Notes: generated by a model not told the origin, from the sequence alone. Shown: positions 9,035 through 19,071, counted from the stretch's first letter. The stretch is 29,582 nt of DNA from Lachnoclostridium sp. (GCA_015057755.1 SVDR01000025.1:1-29582), one strand, 5' to 3'. Translations and numbers: made by a program.

Positions 9035-10279
9035 ATGGAACTTAGAGTAATAGGTCAGAAAGCAAAAGATGCCTCTTTCCTGTTGGGAAAGATGGGATCT
9101 GCAGAGAAAAATAAAGGATTGCTGGCAGCAGCGCAGGAAATCTTAGATCAGCAAGATAAGATTCTGGCGGCGAATGCCATTGATATTGAAAATGCCAAAG
9201 CAAAAGGTATGGCTCAAGGACTTGTGGATCGTCTTCTTTTAACATCTGCGAGAATTGACGGTATCGTAGAAGGCATGCGTCAGGTGGTTGGTCTTGAGGA
9301 TCCGATCGGGGAAGTGATCTCTATGAAACAGCGTCCGAACGGAATGATGGTTGGACAGAAGAGAGTTCCGCTTGGAGTCATTGGTATTATTTACGAGGCA
9401 AGACCGAATGTAACGGCAGATGCGTTTGCATTATGTTTTAAGACCGGCAATGCAGTGATCTTACGTGGCGGCAGCGATGCGATCCATTCCAATCAGGCGA
9501 TCGTAGAAGTAATCCGCGACGGACTGAAGAAATGCGGAATTCCGGAGGATGCGATCCAGCTTCTTTCTGATACCAGCCGTGAGACTGCAACGGAATTCAT
9601 GAAGTTAAATGGTTATCTGGATGTTTTGATCCCGCGCGGCGGCGCAGGTCTGATCCGCTCTGTTGTACAGAACAGTACAGTTCCGGTTATTGAGACAGGT
9701 ACAGGAAACTGTCATATTTACGTAGATGAAAGTGCAGACTTCGATATGGCACTCGATATTCTGTTTAATGCAAAGACACAGAGGATCGGTGTCTGCAATG
9801 CATGTGAGTCAACGCTGATCCACAGAGCGATTGCAAATGAGTTCCTGCCACTGATGAAAAAGCGCCTCGACGAAAAACAGGTGGAGATCCGTGCAGATGA
9901 AGATTCCTGCGCGATCATTCCGGAATTTGTAAAAGCTACGGAAGAAGACTGGGGAATGGAATATCTGGACTACATCATGTCCTGTAAGATCGTGGATTCT
10001 GTGGACGAAGCGATTGCCCATATCAATAAATACAACACAGGACATTCTGAGGCGATCATTACTTCTGATTATGACAATGCCCAGAAGTTCTTAAATGAAG
10101 TGGATGCGGCAGCCGTTTATGTCAATGCTTCCACCAGATTTACAGACGGTTTTGAGTTTGGTTTCGGTGCGGAGATCGGTATCAGCACACAGAAGCTTCA
10201 TGCTCGTGGTCCGATGGGGCTGTCAGCATTGACTTCCACCAAATTTATCATTTATGGAAATGGTCAGATTCGCAAATAA
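9035..10279 (+). CDS. proA: Glutamate-5-semialdehyde dehydrogenase (gamma-glutamyl phosphate reductase)
   Basis: 414 residues, standard length. ProA reduces gamma-glutamyl phosphate with NADPH to glutamate semialdehyde, the second step of proline synthesis and the partner reaction of ProB upstream. The catalytic Cys is Cys254 in [25 protein letters not shown] and [12 protein letters not shown] belong to the cofactor domain, and [12 protein letters not shown] is the conserved block before the catalytic Cys. The C-terminal [13 protein letters not shown] is typical. It is the last gene of the cluster; a strong terminator follows 14 bases after the stop. Confidence 0.97.
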   Translation: MELRVIGQKAKDASFLLGKMGSAEKNKGLLAAAQEILDQQDKILAANAIDIENAKAKGMAQGLVDRLLLTSARIDGIVEGMRQVVGLEDPIGEVISMKQRPNGMMVGQKRVPLGVIGIIYEARPNVTADAFALCFKTGNAVILRGGSDAIHSNQAIVEVIRDGLKKCGIPEDAIQLLSDTSRETATEFMKLNGYLDVLIPRGGAGLIRSVVQNSTVPVIETGTGNCHIYVDESADFDMALDILFNAKTQRIGVCNACESTLIHRAIANEFLPLMKKRLDEKQVEIRADEDSCAIIPEFVKATEEDWGMEYLDYIMSCKIVDSVDEAIAHINKYNTGHSEAIITSDYDNAQKFLNEVDAAAVYVNASTRFTDGFEFGFGAEIGISTQKLHARGPMGLSALTSTKFIIYGNGQIRK

Positions 10280-10293
10280 ACAGACAAAAATTT

Positions 10294-10338
10294 CAAGAGC
10301 TTTGTATTCTGCGCGGATACAAGGCTCTTGCTTTTTTG
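10294..10338 (+). terminator. Intrinsic terminator after proA
   Basis: A 14-base-pair stem (CAAGAGCTTTGTAT with ATACAAGGCTCTTG, one G-U pair) closes a 9-base loop and is followed by CTTTTTTGTT. It ends the proline/folate transcript. Its 3' arm and T-run overlap the -35 box of the miaB promoter. Confidence 0.92.
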
Positions 10339-10356
10339 TTTGCGTGCGTTTATAAT
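10328..10356 (+). promoter_or_regulatory. Putative promoter for the miaB-mutSL-miaA operon
   Basis: TTGCTT (10328-10333), 17-base spacer, perfect TATAAT (10351-10356). The -35 box is formed by the last bases of the upstream terminator stem and its T-run. Predicted start near 10363, leader about 27 bases with GGAGAAG before miaB. Confidence 0.65.
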
Positions 10357-10389
10357 ACACGATAGAGTTTAAATTGGAGAAGTGTTGCT

Positions 10390-11820
10390 ATGAATATAAA
10401 AGAGATAAAAGCGATGGCTCCGGCTGTTGAGCCGGCCAGACAGAAATATTTTATGGAGTTAGTAAAAGCAAGAGTTGCAGAACTTGCAGCGGAGAAAGGC
10501 CGTCCGCTTACTTGCTATATTTCTACATTTGGATGCCAGATGAATGCACGTGATTCTGAGAAGCTTCTTGGTATTTTACAGGAAGTCGGTTATGTACAGG
10601 GTACGGATGAAAATTCGGATTTTGTTCTTTATAATACTTGTACCGTTCGTGAAAATGCGAATCTGAAAGTATATGGCAGACTTGGTTATCTGAATGGTGT
10701 GAAGAGAAAAAATCCGGATATGATGATCGCACTCTGCGGCTGTATGATGCAGGAGCCGACCGTTGTTGAAAAGATTAAGAAAAGCTACCGCCATGTAGAT
10801 ATCGTGTTCGGTACACACAATATTTTCAAACTTGCAGAGCTTCTGTTTGACCGTCTTAATTCTAAAAAGATGGTTGTTGATATTTGGGAAGGAACGGATG
10901 CGATCGTTGAGGATCTTCCGATTGAAAGAAAATATCCGTTCAAATCCGGTGTAAACATCATGTTTGGCTGTAACAATTTCTGCAGTTACTGCATCGTTCC
11001 GTATGTAAGAGGACGTGAGCGCAGCAGAAATCCGGAGGATATCATCAGAGAGATCGAAGGACTGGTTGCAGACGGTGTAGTGGAGGTTATGCTTCTGGGA
11101 CAGAACGTAAACTCCTACGGTAAGACATTGAAGAATCCGATTTCTTTCGCAGAACTTCTTCGTCGTGTGGAGGCGATCGAAGGTCTGGAGAGAATCCGCT
11201 TTATGACTTCCCATCCGAAGGATCTTTCCGATGAACTGATCGAAGTGATGAAGGAATCCAAGAAGATCTGCAAGCACTTCCATTTACCGTTACAGTCCGG
11301 AAGCAGCAGAATTTTAAATATTATGAACCGCAGATACACAAAGGAGCGTTATCTGGAGTTAGCAGACAAGCTCCGTGCCGCGGTTCCGGATATCGCACTT
11401 TCTACCGATATTATTGTCGGTTTCCCGGGTGAGACAGAGGAGGATTTCCTTGAAACGCTGGATGTGGTTAGAAAAGTGCGCTATGAAAGTGCATTTACAT
11501 TTATTTACTCCAAACGTACCGGAACTCCGGCTGCAGCAATGGAAAATCAGGTTCCGGAAGACGTGGTAAAAGACCGTTTTGACCGTCTTTTAAAAGAGGT
11601 TCAGGAGATTGCAGCAGAAGCGATCCTTCGTGATGAGCATACGGTTCAGGACGTATTGGTTGAAGATCTGGATACACATGAGCCGGGCTTTGTTACCGGA
11701 CGACTTTCTAATAACACAGTGGTTCATTTTAAGGGCGATGCATCTCTGATCGGCAAGATCGTGAAGGTTTCCCTGGATGAAGCGAAAGGTTTCTATTTTA
11801 TGGGAACCATGGTTGAGTAA
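10390..11820 (+). CDS. miaB: tRNA-2-methylthio-N6-dimethylallyladenosine synthase
   Basis: 476 residues. MiaB is a radical-SAM enzyme that adds a methylthio group to i6A37 of tRNAs reading UNN codons. The N-terminal domain carries the three Cys of the auxiliary 4Fe-4S cluster (Cys49 in FGCQMN, Cys84 in NTCTV, Cys118 in CGCMM). The radical-SAM CxxxCxxC motif is Cys194-Cys198-Cys201 in GCNNFCSYC. A C-terminal TRAM RNA-binding domain covers about the last 65 residues. It acts after MiaA, whose gene lies in the same operon three genes downstream. The first gene of its transcript. Confidence 0.97.
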   Translation: MNIKEIKAMAPAVEPARQKYFMELVKARVAELAAEKGRPLTCYISTFGCQMNARDSEKLLGILQEVGYVQGTDENSDFVLYNTCTVRENANLKVYGRLGYLNGVKRKNPDMMIALCGCMMQEPTVVEKIKKSYRHVDIVFGTHNIFKLAELLFDRLNSKKMVVDIWEGTDAIVEDLPIERKYPFKSGVNIMFGCNNFCSYCIVPYVRGRERSRNPEDIIREIEGLVADGVVEVMLLGQNVNSYGKTLKNPISFAELLRRVEAIEGLERIRFMTSHPKDLSDELIEVMKESKKICKHFHLPLQSGSSRILNIMNRRYTKERYLELADKLRAAVPDIALSTDIIVGFPGETEEDFLETLDVVRKVRYESAFTFIYSKRTGTPAAAMENQVPEDVVKDRFDRLLKEVQEIAAEAILRDEHTVQDVLVEDLDTHEPGFVTGRLSNNTVVHFKGDASLIGKIVKVSLDEAKGFYFMGTMVE

Positions 11821-11832
11821 GTGAGGTAAAAC

Positions 11833-14484
11833 GTGGCACTGACACCAATGATGACACAATATCTCGAGACGAAACAGCAGCACCCTGACTGTATTTTATT
11901 TTACCGTCTCGGAGATTTCTATGAAATGTTCTTTGAGGACGCGAAAACCGTTTCAAGAGAACTGGAAATCACACTGACAGGAAAAGACTGTGGACTTGAG
12001 GAACGCGCACCGATGTGTGGCGTTCCTTATCATGCTGTCGAAGGATATCTGGCGCGACTGGTCCAGAAAGGATATAAAGTTGCGATCGCAGAGCAGATGG
12101 AAGATCCTAAGATGGCAAAAGGACTGGTAAAGCGTGAAGTCATCCGAATCGTGACTCCGGGTACGATCACAAGTGCGCAGGCTTTAGATGAAACAAAAAA
12201 TAACTACCTGATGGCAGTTGTTTATATCGGAAACAGTTACGGAATTGCAACTGTAGATATTACGACAGGCGATTTCTTTGTGACAGAAGTTTCCAGTGAA
12301 CGACTGTTTCTGGATGAGATCAATAAATTCACACCGTCCGAGCTGATCTGCAATGAAGCTCTGCTGATGTCAGGGCTGGATATCGAGGAAATGAAGAATC
12401 GATACCAGTTAGCAGTCAGTGCTTTGGACAGCCGGTTCTTTTCTGATGATACCTGCAGAAGGGTGTTAAAAGAACACTTTAAAGTCATGAGTCTGGAGGG
12501 TCTGGGCCTGGCAGACTATGAGAATGGAATGCTGGCCAGCGGCTGTGCGCTTCAGTATCTCTATGAGACACAGAAAAATGATCTGTCTCATCTGACTACT
12601 TTGATTCCGTACACGACCGGACAGTATATGATCATTGACACTTCGACCAGACGTAACCTGGAATTGGTGGAGACGCTGCGTGAAAAGCAGAAGCGAGGCT
12701 CCCTGCTCTGGGTCCTAGACAAGACAAAGACCGCCATGGGCGCAAGAATGCTGCGTACGTTCATCGAGCAGCCTCTGGTTGCCAAAAGTGAGATCGAGCG
12801 TCGTCAGTCTGCCATCGAAGAGCTGAATATGAATTTTATCTCCCGTGAGGAGATCAGAGAATACCTGAATGCGATCTATGATATGGAGCGTCTCATCGGA
12901 CGTATCAGCTATAAAACAGCCAATCCGCGTGATTTGCTCGCATTTAAGAATTCTCTTGCCATGCTTCCGCATATCAAGCAGCTGCTCAGTGAGTTTTCCT
13001 GCGATCTGCTGAAGGGAATTTACGAGGATCTGGATGTTTTGCAGGATCTGCATGATCTGATTGACCGTTCTATCGTGGAGGAACCTCCGATCACGGTCCG
13101 TGAAGGCAATATGATCAAAGACGGTTACAGCGAAGAAGCGGACAAGTACCGCCATGCAAAGACAGAAGGCAAGGGCTGGCTGGCGGCTTTGGAGGCAGAA
13201 GAACGCGACAAGACAGGTATTAAAAACCTTCGTGTGAAGTTCAATAAGGTGTTCGGTTATTATTTTGAAGTAACCAATTCCTTTAAGGATCTGGTTCCGG
13301 ATTATTTTATCCGCAAACAGACGCTGACAAATGCGGAGCGCTATACCACAGATCGTTTGAAAGAGCTGGAAGATGTGATCATGGGCGCGGAAGACCGTCT
13401 CTATACGCTGGAGTACGAGCTGTTCTGTGAAGTGCGTGATACGATTGCTGCGGAAGTAGTCCGTATCCAGAGCACGGCAAAGGCGATCGCAGGAATCGAT
13501 GTGTTTACATCTCTTTCCGCGGTAGCGATGCGAAACAATTATGTAAAACCGAAAATTAACGAAAAAGGAATCATCAATATCAAAAACGGAAGACATCCGG
13601 TTGTTGAGAAGATGATCCGTGACGATATGTTTGTGTCTAACGACACGTATTTAGACAATGGCAAAAACAGGATCGCAGTCATTACCGGTCCGAATATGGC
13701 TGGTAAGTCCACGTACATGAGACAGACTGCACTGATCGTGCTGATGGCGCAGATCGGAAGCTTTGTTCCGGCAGACGAGGCGAACATCGGAATTTGCGAC
13801 CGTATTTTTACCAGAGTCGGTGCATCAGATGATCTGGCTTCCGGTCAGAGTACCTTTATGGTGGAAATGACGGAAGTGGCCAACATTCTCAGAAATGCGA
13901 CGAAAAACAGCCTTCTTGTTCTCGATGAGATCGGCCGCGGAACCAGTACATTTGACGGACTTTCCATTGCCTGGGCAGTGATCGAGCACATCAGCAATAC
14001 AAAACTTCTGGGAGCGAAAACGCTTTTTGCGACACATTATCATGAACTGACGGAGCTGGAAGGTACGATCAGCGGTGTGAACAACTATTGTATCGCAGTA
14101 AAAGAGCAGGGAGACGATATCGTATTCCTCAGAAAGATCGTAAAAGGCGGTGCGGATAAGAGCTACGGTATCCAGGTTGCCAAACTGGCAGGTGTTCCGG
14201 AGTCGGTCATTCGAAGGGCAAAAGAGCTGGTGGAGGAACTTTCCAGCGCAGATATTACGGCTCATGCGAAAGAGATTGCGGAAATGTCAGCAACCGTGAC
14301 ACAGCGCAAAGCAGTGGCGAAACCGGACGAGGTGGATCTAAACCAGTTATCCATTTTTGATACGGTAAAAGATGACGATATTATTAAGGAACTCGGTGAA
14401 CTGGAGCTTTCCACCATGACACCGATCGATGCATTGAATACACTTTACCGACTTCAGACAAAATTAAAGAATCGCTGGCACTAA
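11833..14484 (+). CDS. mutS: DNA mismatch repair protein MutS
   Basis: 883 residues, within the MutS1 range. MutS binds mismatches and loops, then recruits MutL. The mismatch-probing Phe-x-Glu motif is Phe29-Tyr30-Glu31 in GDFYEMF. The ATPase part has Walker A GPNMAGKST at about 619-627, the signature around ASDDLASGQSTFMVEM, Walker B LLVLDEIGRGTST and the switch FATHYHEL. The C-terminal helix-turn-helix used for dimer contact is present. The start is GTG with GTGAGG about 10 bases upstream, 12 bases after the miaB stop, so it is co-transcribed with miaB. Confidence 0.97.
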   Translation: MALTPMMTQYLETKQQHPDCILFYRLGDFYEMFFEDAKTVSRELEITLTGKDCGLEERAPMCGVPYHAVEGYLARLVQKGYKVAIAEQMEDPKMAKGLVKREVIRIVTPGTITSAQALDETKNNYLMAVVYIGNSYGIATVDITTGDFFVTEVSSERLFLDEINKFTPSELICNEALLMSGLDIEEMKNRYQLAVSALDSRFFSDDTCRRVLKEHFKVMSLEGLGLADYENGMLASGCALQYLYETQKNDLSHLTTLIPYTTGQYMIIDTSTRRNLELVETLREKQKRGSLLWVLDKTKTAMGARMLRTFIEQPLVAKSEIERRQSAIEELNMNFISREEIREYLNAIYDMERLIGRISYKTANPRDLLAFKNSLAMLPHIKQLLSEFSCDLLKGIYEDLDVLQDLHDLIDRSIVEEPPITVREGNMIKDGYSEEADKYRHAKTEGKGWLAALEAEERDKTGIKNLRVKFNKVFGYYFEVTNSFKDLVPDYFIRKQTLTNAERYTTDRLKELEDVIMGAEDRLYTLEYELFCEVRDTIAAEVVRIQSTAKAIAGIDVFTSLSAVAMRNNYVKPKINEKGIINIKNGRHPVVEKMIRDDMFVSNDTYLDNGKNRIAVITGPNMAGKSTYMRQTALIVLMAQIGSFVPADEANIGICDRIFTRVGASDDLASGQSTFMVEMTEVANILRNATKNSLLVLDEIGRGTSTFDGLSIAWAVIEHISNTKLLGAKTLFATHYHELTELEGTISGVNNYCIAVKEQGDDIVFLRKIVKGGADKSYGIQVAKLAGVPESVIRRAKELVEELSSADITAHAKEIAEMSATVTQRKAVAKPDEVDLNQLSIFDTVKDDDIIKELGELELSTMTPIDALNTLYRLQTKLKNRWH

Positions 14485-14541
14485 GCAGCGAAGAGAAGTA
14501 TTTGAGAGAAGTTGATGACAGGAGAAAGGAGATCAGGTCTT

Positions 14542-16440
14542 ATGGCGATTCAGGTACTGGATCAGAGTACGATCAATCAGATTGCAGCCGGAGAGGTCGT
14601 AGAACGACCGGCTTCTGTTGTAAAAGAGCTGATGGAAAATGCAATTGACGCGGGTGCAACTGCGATTACAGTGGAAATCCGTGACGGCGGCATTGGATTT
14701 ATCCGTATTACGGACAATGGATGCGGCATTCCGAAACAGGAACTGCCGTTGGCTTTCCTGCGCCATTCGACCAGCAAGATCCGTTCGGCAGAAGATTTGC
14801 TGACCGTTTCTTCTCTTGGTTTCCGAGGTGAGGCGCTGTCCAGTATTGCTGCAGTTTCTCAGGTGGAACTGATCACAAAGACGGCAGACAGTCTGACCGG
14901 CTCCCGTTATCAGATCGAAGGCGGTGTGGAAAAGGGACTGGAAGAAGTGGGCGCTCCGGATGGAACCACTTTCATTTCCAGAAACTTATTTTTTAATACG
15001 CCGGCCAGAAGAAAGTTTTTAAAGACGGCAGCGACGGAAGGCGCCCATGTGGCAGACCTGGTAGAGAAGATCGCACTTTCTCACCCGGAGATATCCATTC
15101 GTCTGATCGTCAATAATCAGAACAAATTACATACTTCCGGCAACCACAACCTGAAGGATATTATTTACACGGTTTACGGAAGAGAAATTACAGCCAACCT
15201 GATCCCGCTTACGATTGAGCATGAGGTTGTGCGTGTGACCGGATTTATTGGAAAGCCGGTGATCGCGCGCGGCAACCGCAATTTTGAGAATTATTTTATT
15301 AATGGAAGATATATCAAGAGTGCTCTAATCTCAAAAGCCATCGAAGACGGATACAAGAGTTATATGATGCAGCATAAGTATCCGTTTACCATGCTTCACA
15401 TTGAGATTGAGCCGGAATATATCGATGTCAATGTCCATCCATCGAAGATGGAGCTGCGCTTTAAAGATGCTGAGACGATGTACGGAGTGATCCGCCAGGC
15501 GATCGCCGATGCTCTTGGCGGCAAGGAACTGATTCCGCAGGTAACACTTGGAAATGAGCCGAAAGAGGAAGTGAAAGTTCCTGTTCCTGCTCCGGCTGTC
15601 AAAAAAGAGGAACATCGGGCTCCGGAACCGTTTGAGGTAAAACGCCGTGCGGTGCTTGGTGTTGAAGAAACGCGTGCGCCATATCCGGAGAAGCCAAAGA
15701 CTCCGGTTCCGTCGTATGTGCAGTCTCCGAATCGACCGACTGTGCGTCCGGTGCAAGAGCTGAAGCGAGAGGAAGCTCCAAAGCGGGTGGAAATCCAGAA
15801 ACAGATGGAAGCTCCGAAACAGATGGAGATGTTCGATAACCGCCTGTTATCAGAGAAGTCCAGATTCCGCCACCGTTTGATCGGACAGGTGTTTGACACA
15901 TACTGGCTTGTGGAGTTCAATGATAATCTTTATATCATTGACCAGCATGCAGCTCATGAGAAGGTTCTGTTTGAGAAAAACTTTGCGTCTTTGAAATCCA
16001 GAGAATTTACGTCTCAGTTTATCAGTCCTCCGATCATCCTGACTCTTTCCATGCAGGAAGAGGAACTGTTAAAGCGGCATAAGAATGTCTTTACCGACAT
16101 TGGATTCGAGATCGAACATTTTGGCGGTAATGAATACGCAGTTCGCGCAGTTCCGGACAATCTTTTCTCCCTTGCAAAGAAAGAACTGCTGCTGGAGATG
16201 CTGGACGGACTGACAGATGAAAATATGGGAACGGCTTCAGAAACCATTTACAACCGGATTGCGACCATGTCCTGTAAGGCGGCTGTAAAAGGCAACCATC
16301 GTTTGACAGACCGTGAGGCAAATGAGCTGATCGACCAGCTGCTGCGTCTGGACAATCCATATACTTGTCCACATGGCAGACCGACGATCATAGCCATGAG
16401 CAAACATGAATTGGAAAAGAAATTTAAGAGGATTGTGTAA
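14542..16440 (+). CDS. mutL: DNA mismatch repair endonuclease MutL
   Basis: 632 residues. The GHKL ATPase domain shows ENAIDAGAT, DNGCGIP and LGFRGEALSSI. Residues about 340-435 form a Pro/Glu/Lys-rich, poorly ordered linker. The C-terminal domain contains DQHAAHEKVLFE (residues 467-478), the metal-binding endonuclease motif found in MutL of bacteria without MutH, plus SCKAAVKG and CPHGRP, which complete the zinc site. It should therefore nick the new strand itself. The ATG at 14542 follows an AGGAGATCAGG region; an in-frame ATG at 14512 would add an unusual N-terminal tail. The stop and the miaA start share one base (TAATG). Confidence 0.97.
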   Translation: MAIQVLDQSTINQIAAGEVVERPASVVKELMENAIDAGATAITVEIRDGGIGFIRITDNGCGIPKQELPLAFLRHSTSKIRSAEDLLTVSSLGFRGEALSSIAAVSQVELITKTADSLTGSRYQIEGGVEKGLEEVGAPDGTTFISRNLFFNTPARRKFLKTAATEGAHVADLVEKIALSHPEISIRLIVNNQNKLHTSGNHNLKDIIYTVYGREITANLIPLTIEHEVVRVTGFIGKPVIARGNRNFENYFINGRYIKSALISKAIEDGYKSYMMQHKYPFTMLHIEIEPEYIDVNVHPSKMELRFKDAETMYGVIRQAIADALGGKELIPQVTLGNEPKEEVKVPVPAPAVKKEEHRAPEPFEVKRRAVLGVEETRAPYPEKPKTPVPSYVQSPNRPTVRPVQELKREEAPKRVEIQKQMEAPKQMEMFDNRLLSEKSRFRHRLIGQVFDTYWLVEFNDNLYIIDQHAAHEKVLFEKNFASLKSREFTSQFISPPIILTLSMQEEELLKRHKNVFTDIGFEIEHFGGNEYAVRAVPDNLFSLAKKELLLEMLDGLTDENMGTASETIYNRIATMSCKAAVKGNHRLTDREANELIDQLLRLDNPYTCPHGRPTIIAMSKHELEKKFKRIV

Positions 16441-17405
16441 TGAAACAGCCTTTGATTATATTGACCGGACCGACCGCGTCCGGAAAAACAGCACTTTCCG
16501 TAGAACTGGCAAAACGGATCGGCGGAGAGATCATCAGTGCAGACTCCATGCAGGTGTACCGTCATATGGATGTGGGTTCTGCAAAAGTGACAACAGAAGA
16601 GATGGATGGAGTGCCTCATCACTTGATCGACGTTCTGGATCCGCAGGACTCCTTTAATGTAGTTACGTTTCAGGAGATGGCCAAAGATGCCATGAAGAAA
16701 ATCTATGCAAACGGTCATATTCCGATCGTGGCAGGAGGAACCGGATTTTACATTCAGGCACTTCTGTATGATATTGATTTTACGGACAACGACGGAGATA
16801 TGGAATACCGTCATCAGTTGGAAGAATTGGCAAATGAACAGGGAGCCGAGGTGCTTCATGGGATGCTCCGGGAAGTGGATCCGCCGTCAGCGGAAGTAAT
16901 CCATGCAAACAATGTGAAGCGTGTGATCCGCGCACTGGAATTTTATAAGAAGACAGGACAGCGAATCTCGGATCACAACGAAGAAGAACGCCAGAAGGAG
17001 TCTCCGTACAACTTCGCATATTACGTTTTAAACATGAACCGTGCAACTCTTTATGACAGGATCGATCTTCGCGTTGATAAAATGATAGAGGCAGGTCTGG
17101 AACAAGAGGTAACTGCATTAAAAGCGATGGGATGCACCAGAGAGATGGTATCCATGCAGGGACTTGGATATAAAGAGATGTTAGATTATCTGAGCGGCGA
17201 ACTGAGTCTGGAAGAGGCTGTTTACATCATCAAGCGCGATACCAGACATTTCGCAAAGCGTCAGCTTACCTGGTTTAAACGTGAAAAAGAAGTGACCTGG
17301 GTAACACAGGAAGAGTTTGCGTTTGAACGTGAAAAAATCTTGGACTGGATGCTGGAAGATTTAAAGAGACGCGGAATTGTTCCGTCGGAGCAAAATGAGG
17401 AGTAA
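16440..17405 (+). CDS. miaA: tRNA dimethylallyltransferase
   Basis: 321 residues. MiaA transfers a dimethylallyl group from DMAPP to A37 of tRNAs that read codons starting with U, making the substrate of MiaB. The P-loop GPTASGKT is at residues 10-17; SADSMQVYRHMDVGSAK and GGTGFYIQALLYDIDF are the conserved substrate blocks, and the C-terminal DTRHFAKRQLTWF is the tRNA-binding signature. It overlaps mutL by one base and the next gene by one base, both as TAATG, so translation is tightly coupled. Confidence 0.97.
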   Translation: MKQPLIILTGPTASGKTALSVELAKRIGGEIISADSMQVYRHMDVGSAKVTTEEMDGVPHHLIDVLDPQDSFNVVTFQEMAKDAMKKIYANGHIPIVAGGTGFYIQALLYDIDFTDNDGDMEYRHQLEELANEQGAEVLHGMLREVDPPSAEVIHANNVKRVIRALEFYKKTGQRISDHNEEERQKESPYNFAYYVLNMNRATLYDRIDLRVDKMIEAGLEQEVTALKAMGCTREMVSMQGLGYKEMLDYLSGELSLEEAVYIIKRDTRHFAKRQLTWFKREKEVTWVTQEEFAFEREKILDWMLEDLKRRGIVPSEQNEE

Positions 17406-18691
17406 TGAAAATGGAAATGGCAACTATGTACGGACAGCTCGGTATTTCCGAGAAAGTCCTGAATTATGCAAAGGAAATTGAAGAATCTTTAAAAGACCGC
17501 TTTGCTGAGATTGATGCAACAGCGGAATATAATCAGATCAAAGTGATCAAGGCAATGCAGGATGCGCGTGTCAGCGATGTTCATTTCGCTGCAACAACCG
17601 GTTACGGCTACAATGATCTTGGCCGTGACACACTGGAAGAAGTGTATGCAAAGGCTTTTCACGGAGAGGATGCACTGGTACGTCCGCAGCTGATCTCCGG
17701 AACACATGCGCTGACGGTTGCAATGGCAGGAAACCTGAGACCGGGAGACGAGATCCTTTCTCCGGTCGGAAAACCGTATGATACATTGGAAGAAGTAATC
17801 GGAATCCGTGATTCCATCGGTTCTCTGAAGGAATATGGAATTTCTTACCGTCAGGTAGATCTTCTTCCGGATGGCAGCTTTGACTATGAGAATATCAGAA
17901 AAGCGATCAATGAAAAAACAAAACTGATCGAGATCCAGCGTTCCAAAGGATATGATACAAGACCGACTCTGTCTGTGACACGGATCGGAGAGCTGATCGC
18001 ATTTATCAAAGGAATTAAGCCGGATGTAATCTGTATGGTAGATAACTGCTATGGTGAATTCGTTGAAACGATCGAGCCGACAGATGTGGGAGCTGACATG
18101 ATCGTAGGTTCCCTCATTAAGAATCCGGGCGGCGGACTTGCGCCGATCGGCGGTTATATAGTAGGAAGAAAAGACTGCATTGAGCGTGCGGCTTATCGCC
18201 TCACATCTCCGGGACTTGGCAAGGAAGTTGGTGCGACTCTCGGTGTCAGCCAGTCTTTATATCAGGGATTGTTCCTTTCTCCGACTGTAGTTGCAGGAGC
18301 AGTAAAAGGTGCGATCTTTGCGGCAAATGTATATGAGAAACTTGGATTTGCAGTTGTACCGAACAGCACAGAGAGCCGTCATGACATCATTCAGGCAATT
18401 ACCTTCGGAACAGCGGAAGGCGTGATCAAATTCTGTGAAGGTATTCAGGCAGCAGCACCGGTTGACAGCTTTGTTGTTCCGGAACCGTGGGCAATGCCGG
18501 GATATGATTCTGATGTAATCATGGCAGCCGGCGCGTTTGTGCAGGGATCTTCCATTGAACTTTCTGCAGATGCTCCGATCAAACCGCCGTACGCAGTATA
18601 TTTCCAGGGTGGTCTGACATGGTATCATGCAAAACTGGGCATTTTGATGTCTTTACAGAAATTACTGGATGCAGGACTGATCACGCTGTAA
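17405..18691 (+). CDS. YnbB-type PLP enzyme (methionine gamma-lyase/aluminium resistance family)
   Basis: 428 residues, a fold-type I PLP-dependent protein of the family also called 'aluminium resistance protein' or COG4100. The likely PLP lysine is in GSLIKNPGGGLAPIGGY; the Asp that contacts the pyridine nitrogen is in CMVDNCYGEF. A C-S lyase activity on sulfur amino acids is assumed from the family, but the true substrate is not known. In B. subtilis a homologue lies downstream of miaA and hfq; here it follows miaA directly with one shared base and no hfq between. In-frame ATG codons at 17411 and 17423 are alternative starts. Confidence 0.9.
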   Translation: MKMEMATMYGQLGISEKVLNYAKEIEESLKDRFAEIDATAEYNQIKVIKAMQDARVSDVHFAATTGYGYNDLGRDTLEEVYAKAFHGEDALVRPQLISGTHALTVAMAGNLRPGDEILSPVGKPYDTLEEVIGIRDSIGSLKEYGISYRQVDLLPDGSFDYENIRKAINEKTKLIEIQRSKGYDTRPTLSVTRIGELIAFIKGIKPDVICMVDNCYGEFVETIEPTDVGADMIVGSLIKNPGGGLAPIGGYIVGRKDCIERAAYRLTSPGLGKEVGATLGVSQSLYQGLFLSPTVVAGAVKGAIFAANVYEKLGFAVVPNSTESRHDIIQAITFGTAEGVIKFCEGIQAAAPVDSFVVPEPWAMPGYDSDVIMAAGAFVQGSSIELSADAPIKPPYAVYFQGGLTWYHAKLGILMSLQKLLDAGLITL

Positions 18692-18718
18692 GGAAATTGT
18701 GAAATGTTTGTGCATGCG

Positions 18719-18747
18719 TTGTAAACGACTTTGAAACATGATAGAAT
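18719..18747 (+). promoter_or_regulatory. Putative promoter for the DUF4321-radC-mre-min block
   Basis: TTGTAA (18719-18724), 17-base spacer, TAGAAT (18742-18747), just after the end of the YnbB gene. No clear terminator separates the two, so some read-through is likely. Confidence 0.5.
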
Positions 18748-18762
18748 AGAGGTGTTGTTACC

Positions 18763-19014
18763 ATGAAAAACAAGAACTCCTGGACATTACTGTTACTGTT
18801 ATTGTCAGGAATCGTACTGGGCGGATTTATTGGAGAGATGGCAGCCGGTGTTCCGGGATTTGGCTGGTTAAACTACGGAGAGGCATTTGGACTCAACAAT
18901 CCGCTGGTACTGAATTTCGGAATTCTTGTCATTACATTTGGTCTTACGATCCGGATTACAATGGCAAGTATCATTGGCGTTATCATTGCCATTCTTGTGT
19001 ATCGATTGCTGTAA
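18763..19014 (+). CDS. DUF4321 small membrane protein
   Basis: 83 residues with two hydrophobic segments (about 7-28 and 48-82) joined by a short loop containing PGFGWLNYGEAFGL. This fits the DUF4321 family, which in Clostridia is often found close to maf, radC and mre genes. Function unknown; the location suggests a link to the wall-elongation machinery. An AGAGGTG site lies about 9 bases before the ATG. Confidence 0.85.
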   Translation: MKNKNSWTLLLLLLSGIVLGGFIGEMAAGVPGFGWLNYGEAFGLNNPLVLNFGILVITFGLTIRITMASIIGVIIAILVYRLL

Positions 19015-19071
19015 ACGATAAAGGACACTCTGACACAAAGGTACTTGGAGAGCTGGAAGGTCAGGTGCAGG

